DNA of 64,000 nt, taken from assembly GCF_963678635.1 (NCBI RefSeq), contig NC_087065.1:27483254-27547253 (forward strand), in the 5' to 3' direction. The stretch's first letter is position 1; every line of letters begins with the position of its first letter. This document shows, piece after piece, positions 37,401 to 48,547 of this stretch. Source of the DNA: Symsagittifera roscoffensis (lineage: Eukaryota; Xenacoelomorpha; Acoela; Convolutidae). The notes beneath the pieces were generated by a model. It saw only the letters and a list, made by a program, of their open reading frames with translations. It was not told where the DNA came from and did not search any database. Position numbers and translations under genes: made by a program.

Positions 37401-39008
37401 CACTTACTTTTTAAGCGTTTGTATAGTTTTCTATCATATAGAAAAAAAAAGAAACAAAAACAGCAACCAGCTATCCTTGATCAAATTCGAAGAGCCTTAA
37501 AGTGATATATTTTTTTGCTTTGAAAGTCGAAAGTTTTTTCATAACAAAAAAAAATGTGATCGACTTCTAGTTTGGGTGGACTTCAAGTAGATTTTAATTT
37601 TAAGTTTTCCAGGCGGAATACAAATTGGTTCAGTTTTGTCAAAGTAAGTGTCAATCATACACTGTTTTGTTTTTTACCAAATTCGAGCTTTAATGGCATA
37701 TTTTTTTCTTTGAAAATCGGAAGTTGAAGTTTTTTGGAATATTTTATTTGTTCAAGTCTGTATTATAAAACAAGTCTGTATTATCTTGTGTTCCTTGACA
37801 CTGTTATAATTGTCTGTTAGCTTCGTTTATATGTTTAAATGAACTGAAAACCAGTCGCTGCGCAATTAGCACAGAATTTTCCGGCCACCTTGATTTACGA
37901 AAAGAATTTCAAAAATAGGGGAAAGAACATGAAATAAAGTCACATTCTTTTTCAAAAATTTTTAGATTGTCTAAATTTCGTGGCGGTTTTTGTACTAAGG
38001 GCGCTTAAGTTAGGCAAGAAAATTGCAAAACTAGAGGTAATTATTGAAACAATAAAGTTGAAATTGCAATGAAGTAAAATTGATTTTTTTCACAATTGAT
38101 TTGCTAGTCACCAAATTTCGTGACAGACATTTTTTCGAACAAAACACAGCTGAAAGGGTTTCAATATGTTGCGTCAATTGACTCTTGCAAGCTTTCCTTG
38201 AGGTAGTCAAAATTGGAGAGGAAAAACACCCTACGCCATAGTTTTTCTCTCCCCTTCCTGAAATGGTCAAAGCAAAAAACAGCTCTTAGAGAATAATATT
38301 GATTTAAGGTTAATGGAGTTAAAATATCCGAAGGTAGAGTTTCGTTTACCCGGACGGAGTACATAAAAAGATCATATGTATTAAGTTATCGAATAAAATT
38401 GACTCAATCATAATGATTAATTGATAGTGATATGGCAGAATTTTATTTAGACACTCTTGAAAATATGGTTATGTCCAGGCAGGGGCGGATTTAGGGGGGG
38501 GGGGCGGACGCCCCCCATCAGGGATTCGACCCCCTGCCGACCCAAAGGGTCCCCCCTTTGCTACTTTTTCAGAAATCCAATTTTGGCCGACCGACCCTGA
38601 ATTTTTTCTAAAGGCGCCTTCGGCGCCAATATATACTAACTTTGAGGAGCGCGCGCCAAAAAAAAACGCGATTTTTTTTTTGTCAAAATTTTTCAAAAAG
38701 TGCCCAAAAACGGCTTTTTTGACTGTTTTTTCAAAAACTTGCCTGCAGCGCAGTAAAATTTTGCCAAAATAGGGCCAAAACAGTGCTTTGGGAGAGCTCG
38801 AAAAATCTATTTGGTCGACCTAAAAAAAAAGGTCGTCAAAATTGTCGATTTTTTTTTTGAAAATCCGCCCCCCCCTCGAGAAAATCCTAGATCCGCCCCT
38901 GTGTCCAGGTCTCCGCAAATGTTTTTGATATGATTGCTTTTTCTTCAGCTGAGCAAATACGAGGTGAATCAGGAAACTGTTGAGGATAACCCGGAAGCAG
39001 CTGCCTAA
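34444..39008 (+). CDS. MYCBP: MYCBP (c-Myc-binding protein, AMY-1), four coding exons
   Basis: The coding exons are 34444-34458, 34819-34966, 36344-36447 and 38949-39008. All junctions are GT-AG, phases agree, and the spliced product is 108 residues (human about 103). It begins MATYKAAESKREEFRRYLEK and contains the family core VLDNLTKVLVALYEEPEKP. It then has an ALSFIKQHM segment and a C-terminal leucine-zipper-like helix from exons 3-4 (LRLENGELQKKNEELEQ). MYCBP binds the N-terminal region of MYC and also A-kinase anchoring proteins, and localises to cytoplasm, nucleus and cilia or flagella. The first exon encodes only five residues. Introns are 360, 1,377 and 2,501 bp; the last contains two MITE insertions, one ending 47 bp before exon 4. 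Identification rests on the exon 2 match and is firm. Confidence 0.95.
36811..37124 (-). mobile_element. Partial hAT-like MITE in MYCBP intron 3, reverse orientation
   Basis: Inverted relative to 38480-38901. It keeps one end (AAATCCGCCCCTG at 37112-37124), the internal GCGCGCGC and GGTAAAGGCGCC blocks and the CTTTGGGTCGGC block. The other end is shortened by an internal deletion and lacks the terminal repeat. Confidence 0.85.
38472..38909. repeat. 8-bp target-site duplication TGTCCAGG flanking the MITE
   Basis: Identical octamers immediately outside the two terminal inverted repeats. Confidence 0.95.
38480..38901 (+). mobile_element. Complete hAT-like MITE (422 bp) in MYCBP intron 3
   Basis: Terminal inverted repeats CAGGGGCGGATTTAGG (38480-38495) and CCTAGATCCGCCCCTG (38886-38901) match at 15 of 16 positions. 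The element is flanked by a perfect 8-bp duplication, TGTCCAGG, at 38472-38479 and 38902-38909. The CAGGGGCGG terminus and an 8-bp target duplication are hallmarks of hAT-superfamily elements. It has no transposase, so it is non-autonomous. Its clean ends suggest it is younger than the two other copies nearby. Confidence 0.95.
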
Positions 39009-39071
39009 ACTTCCACTCATCCAACTTCTGAGGAGAAAGGAGACAAGTCACCGGACCAACAGTTGTCATGA

Positions 39072-39077
39072 AATAAA
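39072..39077 (+). promoter_or_regulatory. Polyadenylation signal (AATAAA) of MYCBP
   Basis: Lies 64 bases past the MYCBP stop codon on the coding strand, a normal distance for a short 3' UTR. Confidence 0.6.
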
Positions 39078-39109
39078 ATTGTCTACGAAAACTGAACTAG
39101 TCTAGTGCT

Positions 39110-39765
39110 CTATGTCTGTATGCTCTGTAAACTCAGTAGTTCCGAGCTGATCGCTCACGACTCACAAATGTTTACCACGTTAAACGAATATATCATTTGT
39201 AGTTCAGTTGCTAGTCTACGGCTATGTGTACATATCTCCTCTGTAAATTTATGTCAAATTTAGTATAATCAATTAACGAGTTGAGTTTTTCAGTTTTTTT
39301 GCCTGATGATTGTTGATTTTCTTCACAATTAATTGAAGAAATATCATCAGACTTCAAAGATATTTTTATTTGTTTCCACATTCAATAAAAGTTAAGATTA
39401 TTTGTACCAGCCATAGTGTTTGTTGAACTTGAATTCATTTACCAGCTGCAGTGAAAAGTTATATAATTTTAATAAACTATAAACTGCCTGGAGGGGTCAT
39501 TGAAGAGTATTTCAACTCAACGAGCAATGACCCTGGGTAATGCTGAGAGAGCAATTGTGAGGGACATGAACTTACTAATTAAAGAAAAAAGTTGCATATT
39601 GTTACGTAGGTACAACCTTGAAAAACAATTGAAAAAAATTGAGAAATGATTATCACTCATTTCTAACAAGTCTTTAGGACAAACTATTTTTGATTGGCAA
39701 ATTATCAGCTAAAAATAGCTGATGTTCATTGATTTCCGTTCTTGAAAGGTTCTACAGTATTCATA
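39110..39765. other. AT-rich intergenic region between MYCBP and a dead LINE
   Basis: No gene, RNA or repeat recognised. A second AATAAA occurs at 39384. Confidence 0.45.
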
Positions 39766-40260
39766 ATACTTATTTTGTAGTATTTCTTGCTTGTCGTCTG
39801 CTGTGAAGTTGTTCTGGATTAAGGAACTTTTGCTGAAAGCGGCCACGAAGCTCATGAATAAGCATTTTGAATAATTCACCCAGAAAAGTATCGAAAACAG
39901 GGAAAAACTCGTGGTTCTCTATAATGTCGACGAGTGGCTCGGAACTTCGTTTGAAAAATATTGCTCTAATGATTCGTTTTTGAACAGTCAAATTTTCATT
40001 TAAATACGTTTTATGTTATTTCGAAATTCCATAATTTAATTTTGACTGGCAAAATGCAATATAAAAAACCAGTAGTTGTTTTTTTTGAGAAGTATTTTCT
40101 AGATTTATAAACGACCCCACAGAACTGCGAAAGTTTTTTGATTATTTTTTCAATATGACATTTGTAGCCCAATTTTTTGTCAATTTCAATTCCTAAAAAT
40201 ATGGAACGATCAACAGTTTTTGGTACTTGCCCTGAAAGATGCAACCTTGATGTTGAGGTC

Positions 40261-40575
40261 TTACCAAAGTTCATGAATAAACATTTGTCGGAATCCAATC
40301 AGATGTTTTACGAATGTCAGCGGCAAAAACACATTTTCACTTTTTCCAGAATGAGAAATTGTAGAGCTATCAGCAAATGTACTACATTGCTTTTTGTAGT
40401 TTTGTGGTGAATCATTAATATAAAAGAGAAAAAGTAGGGGGCCGAGCACTGAGCCTTGCAGTACACCATGCTCAATTTTCAGTGGTTGTGATGATGTTGC
40501 ATTCATTTGTACAAATTGTTCTCGATTTGAAAGATATGACTTGAGAATGTTCGAAAAACGTTCCTCGAAAACCAT
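40261..40575 (-). pseudogene. Reverse-transcriptase palm of the dead LINE
   Basis: A 104-codon open stretch. GVLQGSVLGPLLFLFYIND corresponds to RT block 4, and TFADSSTISHSG to the catalytic block 5, where the second Asp has become Ser. Loss of that metal ligand alone would abolish polymerisation. It overlaps the thumb frame 40011-40298. Confidence 0.85.
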
Positions 40576-41833
40576 AATGTTTTTTTCAGCAGGCGCTCAT
40601 GATTAACTGTGTCAAAAGCTTTTTTAAAATCTAAAAAACAAGCTAAGCCATAGTTTTTGTTTTAAATCGTAGAGCGCATGAACTTGGTAAATTTTAAAAA
40701 GCATCTACACCTGTTTTTTTTTGGCTGAAATCCAAACTGAGTTTGGTTAATTATCTTATGTTTTTTGATAAATGAAAGCATTCTTAAGTAATTTTTCAAA
40801 GTTTTTTGATATTGAGCTCACGAGACTAATCGGTCTATAATTCCCTGGATCTGATTTTGCCCATGTCTTATATAACGCAATTGATTTTGCAACTTTCGAT
40901 CTGGAAAAGTCCCTTCGGAAATTGAATGATTGATAAGTTATAATTGGCAAACTTGTTTTCAAAATTTTGTTGGAAATGCCATCATGACCAATAGAGGATT
41001 TTTTTTAAAAATCTTGTATAACTTTAACAACTTTTTTTGTATAAGCAACTGAGAAAATTGCCGTATTTAGATAGTTTTTAATCTTAGGTTTAACAAATGC
41101 GTTTATTTCAAATTTGGCAGCTAGATTGGAGGCAACAGAAGTAAAATAATTGTTTAATGATTCTGCACTGATATTCGATTGCTGAAAGAAAGACTCACGA
41201 CCGCTTAATAGTTTGTACGCGCTAAATAGATCCTTAGATGAAACGGGACCAGCAATTTTAGCATCATAATAGTTTAAGTTTGCCTTTTCAATCATTTTTT
41301 TAAACTTTGTTACGCTGTTTTTTGTTTTGCTGGTAGTAAGTTTCGTTGGAAGAGTTTACCCAGTTTTCGAACAAAAGATCTCTTTTTCGCATATTTTGTT
41401 TTATTTCTTTTGTAACCCATGATTTTTTGACATTTTTATTTCTCACTTAGAGGCATATTTGTCCAATGTATTCATCAGACATTTTTTAGTTTGAGCCAAT
41501 TTCAAGCTAACATCCCCAATTGATTCAACTCCCTTTAACGAATGCATTAGTTTAAACAAGAATTTGACATTATTGTCATTTTTTAAAATCCCAAAATTCA
41601 GTAAACGTTTTCATTGTTGGATGCTAATCACCAAACCTATATCAGTAAGAAGCACGTAGCGGTCACTGATTGATGTTTCATGAGTTTTTGACATAATCCC
41701 TTGATAAACAATGATCATTACAAGTTTTAGTTAATGGCGTTACCCTCGGTGCATTGTTGTTATTAACAGAGAAGTGAAATGATTCGATCAGATTTTTTCT
41801 AATCTCGCTGTATCTTGCTTTCATTCAACGTAT

Positions 41834-42304
41834 CTATGTTAAAGTCCCCCATGTTAATAGATTTTTGAAGCGTTTGGTATGTTGTACTAGTAAAAACTCA
41901 AAATCGTCTTGAAAGTTATCAAAACTGAGACTTGGTGGTCGATAGACAACACATATTATCAGGTTGAATTTTTTGTCTGTTAATTCTATTGTTGCTGACT
42001 CAATGTTGCATTTATATTCCACTTCCTCGAAATTCAAATCATTGCGTACAAAGAAAGCTACCCCTCCACCTTTTTTCTGTTGTCTGTTTTTTACAACAAT
42101 ACTTGAGTAACCTGGTAGTTTGTATATATCAAGAGGATCGTTATCGGTCAACCAGGTTTCACAGAGCGCTATAACGATTGGTTTCACGCATAAATTTTCT
42201 ATAAGACATACTAGTGGTACCTGATGGCATCGCAATGATCGTATGTTCAAAAAAATGCAGCCATTGTTTGAAAGTCCCTTATTGCTCTCTTGAATATCAC
42301 CCAT
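41834..42304 (-). pseudogene. Endonuclease domain of the dead LINE
   Basis: A 156-codon open stretch. It shows the first half of the EEP endonuclease fold used by non-LTR elements to nick target DNA: N-containing LNIRSLR, catalytic Glu in ALCETWL, and the VVYRPPS strand. It breaks before the Asp-Asn and Asp-His motifs are complete, so no active nuclease is encoded. Confidence 0.8.
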
Positions 42305-42421
42305 TTATCAATTTAGTTACAAGATTAACAAAAAGGATTATTAGCTGTTTAGTAAGCTAATCTTGGAAAAGCCAAACTAACAGAAAAGATTTGCATGCTC
42401 TAGCGTGCTAAAAGACTATGT

Positions 42422-43864
42422 TTAGTGTGAGTTATCGCTGTCATATTCATCCTTATTTGTTGTTTCAGTGAATTTCGCTGATTTACACATAATGCGGAGA
42501 ATTTGTTCGCCTTCATCATCTGGGGAAGTCCTGAGACGTTTCAAAATAGACTTTATATTTTCAACGCTGAGACTCTGGTACGTTTTCACTGGCGTAGAAT
42601 TTGTATCAGCATTTGAATAGGCACCGTTAACTCCATAATCATATCTATATGGGAGATTTTTAGTTTGTTCAGTAGGTTTCGCATAGCGTGATGTGTCCTT
42701 TTTGATAGCAATATCTTTACAGTCATCAATTGCTTTGATCGAATTCACGGTAATTGATTGAAACTTGTCGTTTTCTTTCTTAAAAATCTTCCCCTGGCAG
42801 TTGTAGCTGCTCGTCATCAAATCAATCTTATCCGCATAACGTTTAATTTCCGTCTGCAGGGGGCAGACGCTCTTTCAAAATGATGGCTTTTTGTTTTATT
42901 GGATTTTTGACAGAGGCGAGCCACGATTTTCTGTTATAAATCTCATTTTTTTCGCCGAACTATAAAAATTTCACTATTACTGCAGGTGGACAATAATATT
43001 TTTTCCAAGGCCCACGTAAGTGACAAGCCTTAAAATTTTTAAGCAAAGTCTTGTAACGCAAAAATTTTTCAAAAAAAGCACAAATCTAATTTGTTATTGG
43101 TAAAATTTCATCTTGCATGGGCAGCTTTTCTATAATTAAACAATCCGTAGAGGTATACCTTTCTTATGATGTTACCCTCTGCTGAAGATCCTCCCTATAG
43201 TTCTCCAGTTGCTGAATCTTTTCATCTTTCTCTTCCAAATTAACAATAAGCTGCTCAAATAATAATTTAACATTCGAATCGGCATCTTTTTTCGAGTAAT
43301 TGGGAATAATTATTTGTAATATTTTTCATATTTGAGGATTGGAAAGCATTCGTTTCAACTTCTTTGTACATAATTCAAAAACCAACAATTAAGTTGACTA
43401 ATCGTAAAAGTTTTCCCAGTCGATTTTGGAACTATTAAAAAAGAGCATGGCAATTTCAAATTATGCTAGCGCGGCTTTATGCGATTAATCTTTACGCATG
43501 TTCTTTTTTGTTTTATTCCATCCGACAAAATATCTTAGTTATTTGAAAATACCAAATGAAAGGAAGCAATGGCGCGGGTTCAAATGTACTTGTCACCAGT
43601 TTTCGTAAAATTAATGAGATTTATAAATAAAACAGCGGGAAGATTTGACTCGCTTAGTTGCAGATAAGTAAGTTCCGCTCTTGAAAAAATTACTTCTCCT
43701 TTTCTGAGCTCATTTTCGACAACGAAATCAAAGCTTGAAGTCGAATGAGTTTCCAATAAACCCAAGAATTCAGGTTGGGTAGCCGAAAGAATTAAAAAAC
43801 TTTCGTCATGGTCGCGAGCAGCTACATGGAAAACGCTGATAAATCCTTCCGTAGAAAACATCAT
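42422..43864 (-). CDS. Candidate three-exon gene: head, coiled coil, acidic tail (unidentified)
   Basis: My model on the minus strand has exon 1 at 43864-43597 (starts MMFSTEGFISVFHVA; about 89 residues, beta-rich looking), exon 2 at 43361-43176 (helical, ending EKDEKIQQLENYREDLQQR) and exon 3 at 42853-42422 (TEIKRYADKIDLM onward, ending SDNSH). The exon 2/3 joint (AGG/gtaaca, ctgcag/ACG) keeps phase 0 and a continuous coiled-coil pattern. Exon 2 needs one base fewer in the A-run at 43293-43298 to stay in frame, and its 5' acceptor is weak, so the gene may be broken or mis-assembled. The tail is Ser/Asp/Lys-rich. Head plus coiled coil plus flexible tail is the layout of the XRCC4/PAXX/SAS-6 fold group, but no motif proves that. 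A LINE ORF1 is the alternative, since a LINE ORF2 follows. Confidence 0.4.
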
Positions 43865-46239
43865 TATTTTTCATTTGTTAAGTAACTCTGGAAATTCGGT
43901 AATCCAATTAAAATTTTCACAATAATAAAACTAGTAATTTTACTACAGCAAGAATTATGTTTGGTTTGCTTAAAAGATTTGTCGACAATGAGAAAAGTGT
44001 CCGAAAGAGTAATTCATCAGCTTTAGCTTTGCTTTGTTTTCACTTCCGAGAGCAAGTGACTTGTAATCGGAAAATTGACTTTTTCCGCGTATACAACTTT
44101 TACACTTTTGCTGCTCAGTTTCAGATGCTGCTCAGACATTTTCCTGAAATTTAACATAAAACTACCTTTCATCATAATTGAGATAGTATTATTTCGTAAT
44201 TTGTTAGTGAAAAGATATTAACTTTTTTCGGATTTGGGTTTTAGTCCAAATTTTTCTCGGCTGGTCCGACTTTTTTCCAAACGCAATTAATACTATCTGG
44301 TTTGCTTTTCAAGTAGTTTCTTCCCACAGCCTAGATTTATGATTTAAACTGTTTGCTACTGTTTGATCGAAACAAGTATCATGAAAATGTTTGGGATTTG
44401 ATTTTTATTTCATTATTTTGAAACGCTGAAGCATCACTTAAAAACGCTTTCTCTATATTCTAAAGTTGTTACCTCAATGGAAAAAACAAAAAATGCGCAC
44501 TTGCGTGTTGTCTGCATGTACGTCTGGTTTTTTTTTTACCGTACCCCACTTTCTACAGGTTTCGGAAAAGTCTGTGGCGGAAATTTTGACCCATCTTTTT
44601 GAATTTTGTGGTTTCTCGAACACTACACTCCCAAATCTGAGATTTCTCGAAAAGTACCCTCTCTAATCAGATTTTGGGTTCAATTAAGAGAACAGGTTGC
44701 GGAATTTTTGTATTAATCAGAGAAAGAGGTTGAGTGATGCTCCCCTGTTGAAGCGGCTACGCCAGAACTGTTTTTCACTAAAATGCTATGGCACTCGAAA
44801 AAATCACAGATATGATTTTTTTAAACCTTTTTTGAAAGTTTTTGGACTTCCATAAAAAAACTACCTTCGCCATTGCGAGATTTTAAGTTCAATCCAAAGA
44901 ATGGGTTGTAGAAAGTTTCCCTACATCAGCAAAAAAGCCCATTTTTTTCTCACAAAATTTTGTCCCCCGAACAAAATTTTTTTTTTGATTTTTTGATCGT
45001 TTTTCGAAAATTTTTGACTTTTCTTGATAACTAAATTCCCAGTTCCAACACTTCTGGTTCAATAGTAACAATTGACTGTGAGAAACCCCTCTGTTTCATC
45101 GTGTTAGCCTCTTTTTGTACACAAATATTTAAGTCCCTCGAAAAATTAAACTTAGGACTTTTTGACTGTTGGTAAAACTTTTTTTGAATTTTTTTTAAAA
45201 AGATCTCCCAATATTTGAGAGTTTGGATTCCTTTTAACCAGAGTTGAGATTCCCCGTTTGCGCGTTTTTGTCCAATTTTTTCTGTAAAAAGTTATGACCC
45301 TCAAAAAAGTCAATGTATTAATTTCTTGTACATTTTTAAAGCTTTTTGAATTTTCTCGAAAAACTGAAATTGATACCAAGGCTTTATTTAAAGCTTGAGG
45401 ATGTGAAATTATTTGTACATGAGTGCCGTACAAGTCTGTGAAAAGAAAGTTGTCTTCGAGAATTTTCCAACTTATTAAAAAATTTCACACATCTCTAGTA
45501 ACCATTTCATCCTGCATTACTAGTACAGTTCCAAAAAAAACAAATTGGTACTTTTAGTTGTGCTGCTAGTACTATCAATAGTATTGTTTCGTAGGTGGTA
45601 AGTTTTTACTTTTTTTCTTCAAACGGAATCGGCCTATGTTATATCGACTTTGTTAAATTATGTTGCTTAGTTTCTATGGCTATTTTTCAGTAATATTTTT
45701 CCTATTTCAGGAAGGAAAAGGATGGGTCGGAAAACTTGGATTTAAAGTTTTTTGTTGCTGGAAATTTTTAATTTTTGTTTTCGGCTTCATCGTTGTTGTC
45801 GGCTGAACGAGGGTTGCTCCATACTTTTTTGCCTTAATTTTTCAAAAAAACTTCTTTTTTTTCTATATTCAAGTTCTTTTGATGCAGTGTTTCATTTGTA
45901 TCGCAATTCATACGTAGCTCTCCTTCTCCTCCGTGTAAAAAATCAGACACTTTTTTCCAAAGAACAATTCGGGCTCAGATAAAAGTGTTCTCGTGCTCAA
46001 ACAAAAAAACGAATTTACGCAAAAAAGTGACAGTCAACAATGACCTTTTGCTGTCCGAACTTGAAAACTAATAATTTAGGAGGAAGTATGTCTTCTTTTG
46101 AGAAGTTATTTGAGTAACAGAAAAGATTTGTAGTAAATAATCAAGGTCAATCACAAATCCGCAAACTGATTTGTGGTTGTTTAGCTACAAAGTTCCGTTC
46201 TTGAGCCTTCGTTTTTTTCTGCTAAACCTTAATGACAAT
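43865..46239. other. Upstream flank inside duplication copy 1, no gene recognised
   Basis: AT-rich with long T-runs; the ORFs present are low-complexity. One TTTCAG acceptor-like site at 45708-45713 is followed by an open stretch (EGKGWVGKLGFK) that turns hydrophobic, which may be a lone exon remnant. Repeated in copy 2 near 50390. Confidence 0.35.
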
Positions 46240-47214
46240 ATGAAACCGCCCTCGAGAAAAAATAGTTTTTTTTTTGCTGTAGATACGGCACTAGTTGCGT
46301 CTCCCAGCGAAACAAATGACATCGGTATTTGTTCAGCTGACGTCCGATCCTTGGATGACTGGTGTTACAAAAACAGACAATCACTCAATTCAACTAAGTG
46401 TAAAATTTTCTATTTTGGCGAAAGTATGAAGTTTGATTTTAAAGAACAGTTATTTTTTTTTGCAAAAAATAAGCTAGCTTTAATGGTATACTTTCAAAAG
46501 GAACCAAACTTGTTTCTCGAATTTTAAACTGCGTTTGTCGTAAAAAAAATGTTTCATCTGTGAGCCAAAAACGTATCTTCTGAAATATGTTACAAAAAAA
46601 TGAGTTTATCACTATTTGTTTTGCAAATAAGGGCATTCAAACGGTCTATTATCTTTTTTGTCAGCTATTTAGCGAAACATTCTCTCAAGCTTTACGAAAA
46701 TCCCCTACATTTTTTCTTGAGACTCAAAATAAAACTAGATCAAACGACTGGAATATGATATCATCCCTTTTTCACAGATCAAACATAAAAAAAACTCAAT
46801 TTCCTCAAAAATTATTAATTGCTACAATATTTTTTGATGACAAACAGTTTACTACCGGCTAAACTGATGGTATATACCGCTAATCAATGATGCGTTTTTG
46901 TTATGAGATTATTTCAACTTGTGTTAAATTCTGAGCACCACTACAAGTTGAGTTGCTGAAACCTGTAGACTGGACCTGCTATAGTTGTATCTATTTTGTT
47001 TTGTCGTGAAAGGCAATTTCTGATTCTCTGTTGAAGAAACCTTAAAAATTTAAACACAATTAGATTTTGCCCGATGTCGTTCGATTTCATATCAAATAAG
47101 GTTGCATCAGATGTGCAGTTAATTCGCCACAGAGACCAAATTTTGCTACCGAAGTTTTTCGCCGACAAAATCAATCTAACCAATCGCTATCAAAACCTTG
47201 AAATTACTAACTAA
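46240..47214 (+). mobile_element. Decayed LINE fragment, plus strand, duplication copy 1
   Basis: FAVDTALVASP, then SLDDWCYKNRQSLNSTKCKI and FYFG, form the RT palm to thumb of a non-LTR element (YADDTAL...WC..N.LSLN..K), with the catalytic YADD reduced to FAVD. Further on, FISNKVASDVQLIRHRDQ and LLPKFFADKINLTNRYQ resemble the C-terminal region of the same class. Several frame breaks lie between. Confidence 0.65.
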
Positions 47215-47849
47215 TGCAGTCTTTAGTACCAATCTTAGTGGGTGCAAGTAGAAAGCAAACCAGCTCCAACCGATATATTTCTTAGCTGAAACGCGACAAA
47301 CGCAGAGTTAACATTTGCAAATAGTTTTTTGATGTTTAAATTGAACACGTATGTTGGGTCTATGCGCTCGTATGTTTTGTCTATTTTTTCAATCACATTT
47401 ATTTATGAGATCTTGAGAGCAGAAAAGACTATTAACCATTTTGTTTGTAAAATCTTCAATCTTAGAAATTTGATTATTTATTCCCTGAGAAGGTATGGAA
47501 CAATTCAACTGGTTTGCGCTACTTGTATCATATCAAAAGAAAGAACACAGAAATCCCTACTTTAGAGTCAAGACGAAAAATTAGTCTTCGCCTTGCAAGT
47601 AGCACAAAGTTTTTCAACTAAAATTATCACTGCAAGAAAATTTCAAGAACTGAATTACAATACAAGTTTTCACTTTCATAATATAAAAGCCTATAATAGC
47701 ACAAGAACCAACCATCAACATTTAAAGCTTTGAAAAAAATCATTGTGGAGATGAAGAGTCCTTAATCTTTGCAGATTTTAAATCTGAATGGCCACAATTC
47801 AGTTCTATTTTCTCAAAAATAGCACAACTTTTATTAATAGTTTTTCACT
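47215..47849. other. AT-rich end of duplication copy 1, nothing recognised
   Basis: No supported gene or RNA; ends at the duplication joint 47849/47850. Confidence 0.4.
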
Positions 47850-47857
47850 GATGTTAC

Positions 47858-48547
47858 CCTCTGCTGAATATCCTCCCTATAGTTCACCAGTTGCTGAATC
47901 TTTTCATCTTTCTCTTCCAAATTAACAATAAGCTGCTCAAATAATAATTTAACATTCGAATCGGCATCTTTTTTCGAGTAATTGGGAATAATTATTTGTA
48001 ATATTTTTCATATTTGAGGATTGGAAAGCATTCGTTTCAACTTCTTTGTACATAATTCAAAAACCAACAATTAAGTTGACTAATCGTAAAAGTTTTCCCA
48101 GTCGATTTTGGAACTATTAAAAAAAGACCATGGCAATTTCAAATTATGCTAGCGCGGCTTTATGCGATTAATCTTTACGCATGTTCTTTTTTGTTTTATT
48201 CCATCCGACAAAATATCTTAGTTATTTGAAAATACCAAATGAAAGGAAGCAATGGCGCGGGTTCAAATGTACTTGTCACCAGTTTTCGTAAAATTAATGA
48301 GATTTATAAATAAAACAGCGGGAAGATTTGATTCGCTTAGTTGCAGATAAGTAAGTTCCGCTCTTGAAAAAATTACTTCTCCTTTTCTGAGCTCATTTTC
48401 GACAACGAAATCAAAGCTTGAAGTCGAATGAGTTTCCAATAAACCCAAGAATTCAGGTTGGGTAGCCAAAAGAATTAAAAAACTTTCGTCATGGTCGCGA
48501 GCAGCTACATGGAAAACGCTGATAAATCCTTCCGTAGAAAACATCAT
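47858..48547 (-). pseudogene. Duplicated exons 1 and 2 of the candidate coiled-coil gene
   Basis: Exon 1 (48547-48280) and exon 2 (48043-47858) recur in duplication copy 2, with one residue change in the head (Ser to Leu) and one in the coiled coil. The same A-run frameshift is present. Exon 3 was not duplicated, so this copy lacks the tail and is incomplete. Confidence 0.5.

Larger units (their letters stand above)
39770..42304 (-). mobile_element. Dead CR1/Jockey-like LINE, ORF2 remnants
   Basis: On the minus strand the order is endonuclease (42304-41834: CIFLNIRSLR, ALCETWLTD, KKGGGVAFFVR, CVVYRPPS), linker (41295-41005), RT fingers (40962-40756: DPGNYRPISLVSSISK), RT palm (40575-40261: GVLQGSVLGPLLFLFYIND), thumb (40298-40011: IFLGIEIDKKLGY) and a C-terminal piece (39991-39770). 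The catalytic box reads FADSS in place of FADD, so it is inactive, and frameshifts and stops separate the pieces. Family assignment is by motif style only. The endonuclease ends prematurely where GDFN would be expected (WGTLT). Confidence 0.9.

Noticed and set aside
38469-38696. 75-codon minus-strand ORF in MYCBP intron 3
   Set aside because: Lies inside the complete MITE, which is non-coding.
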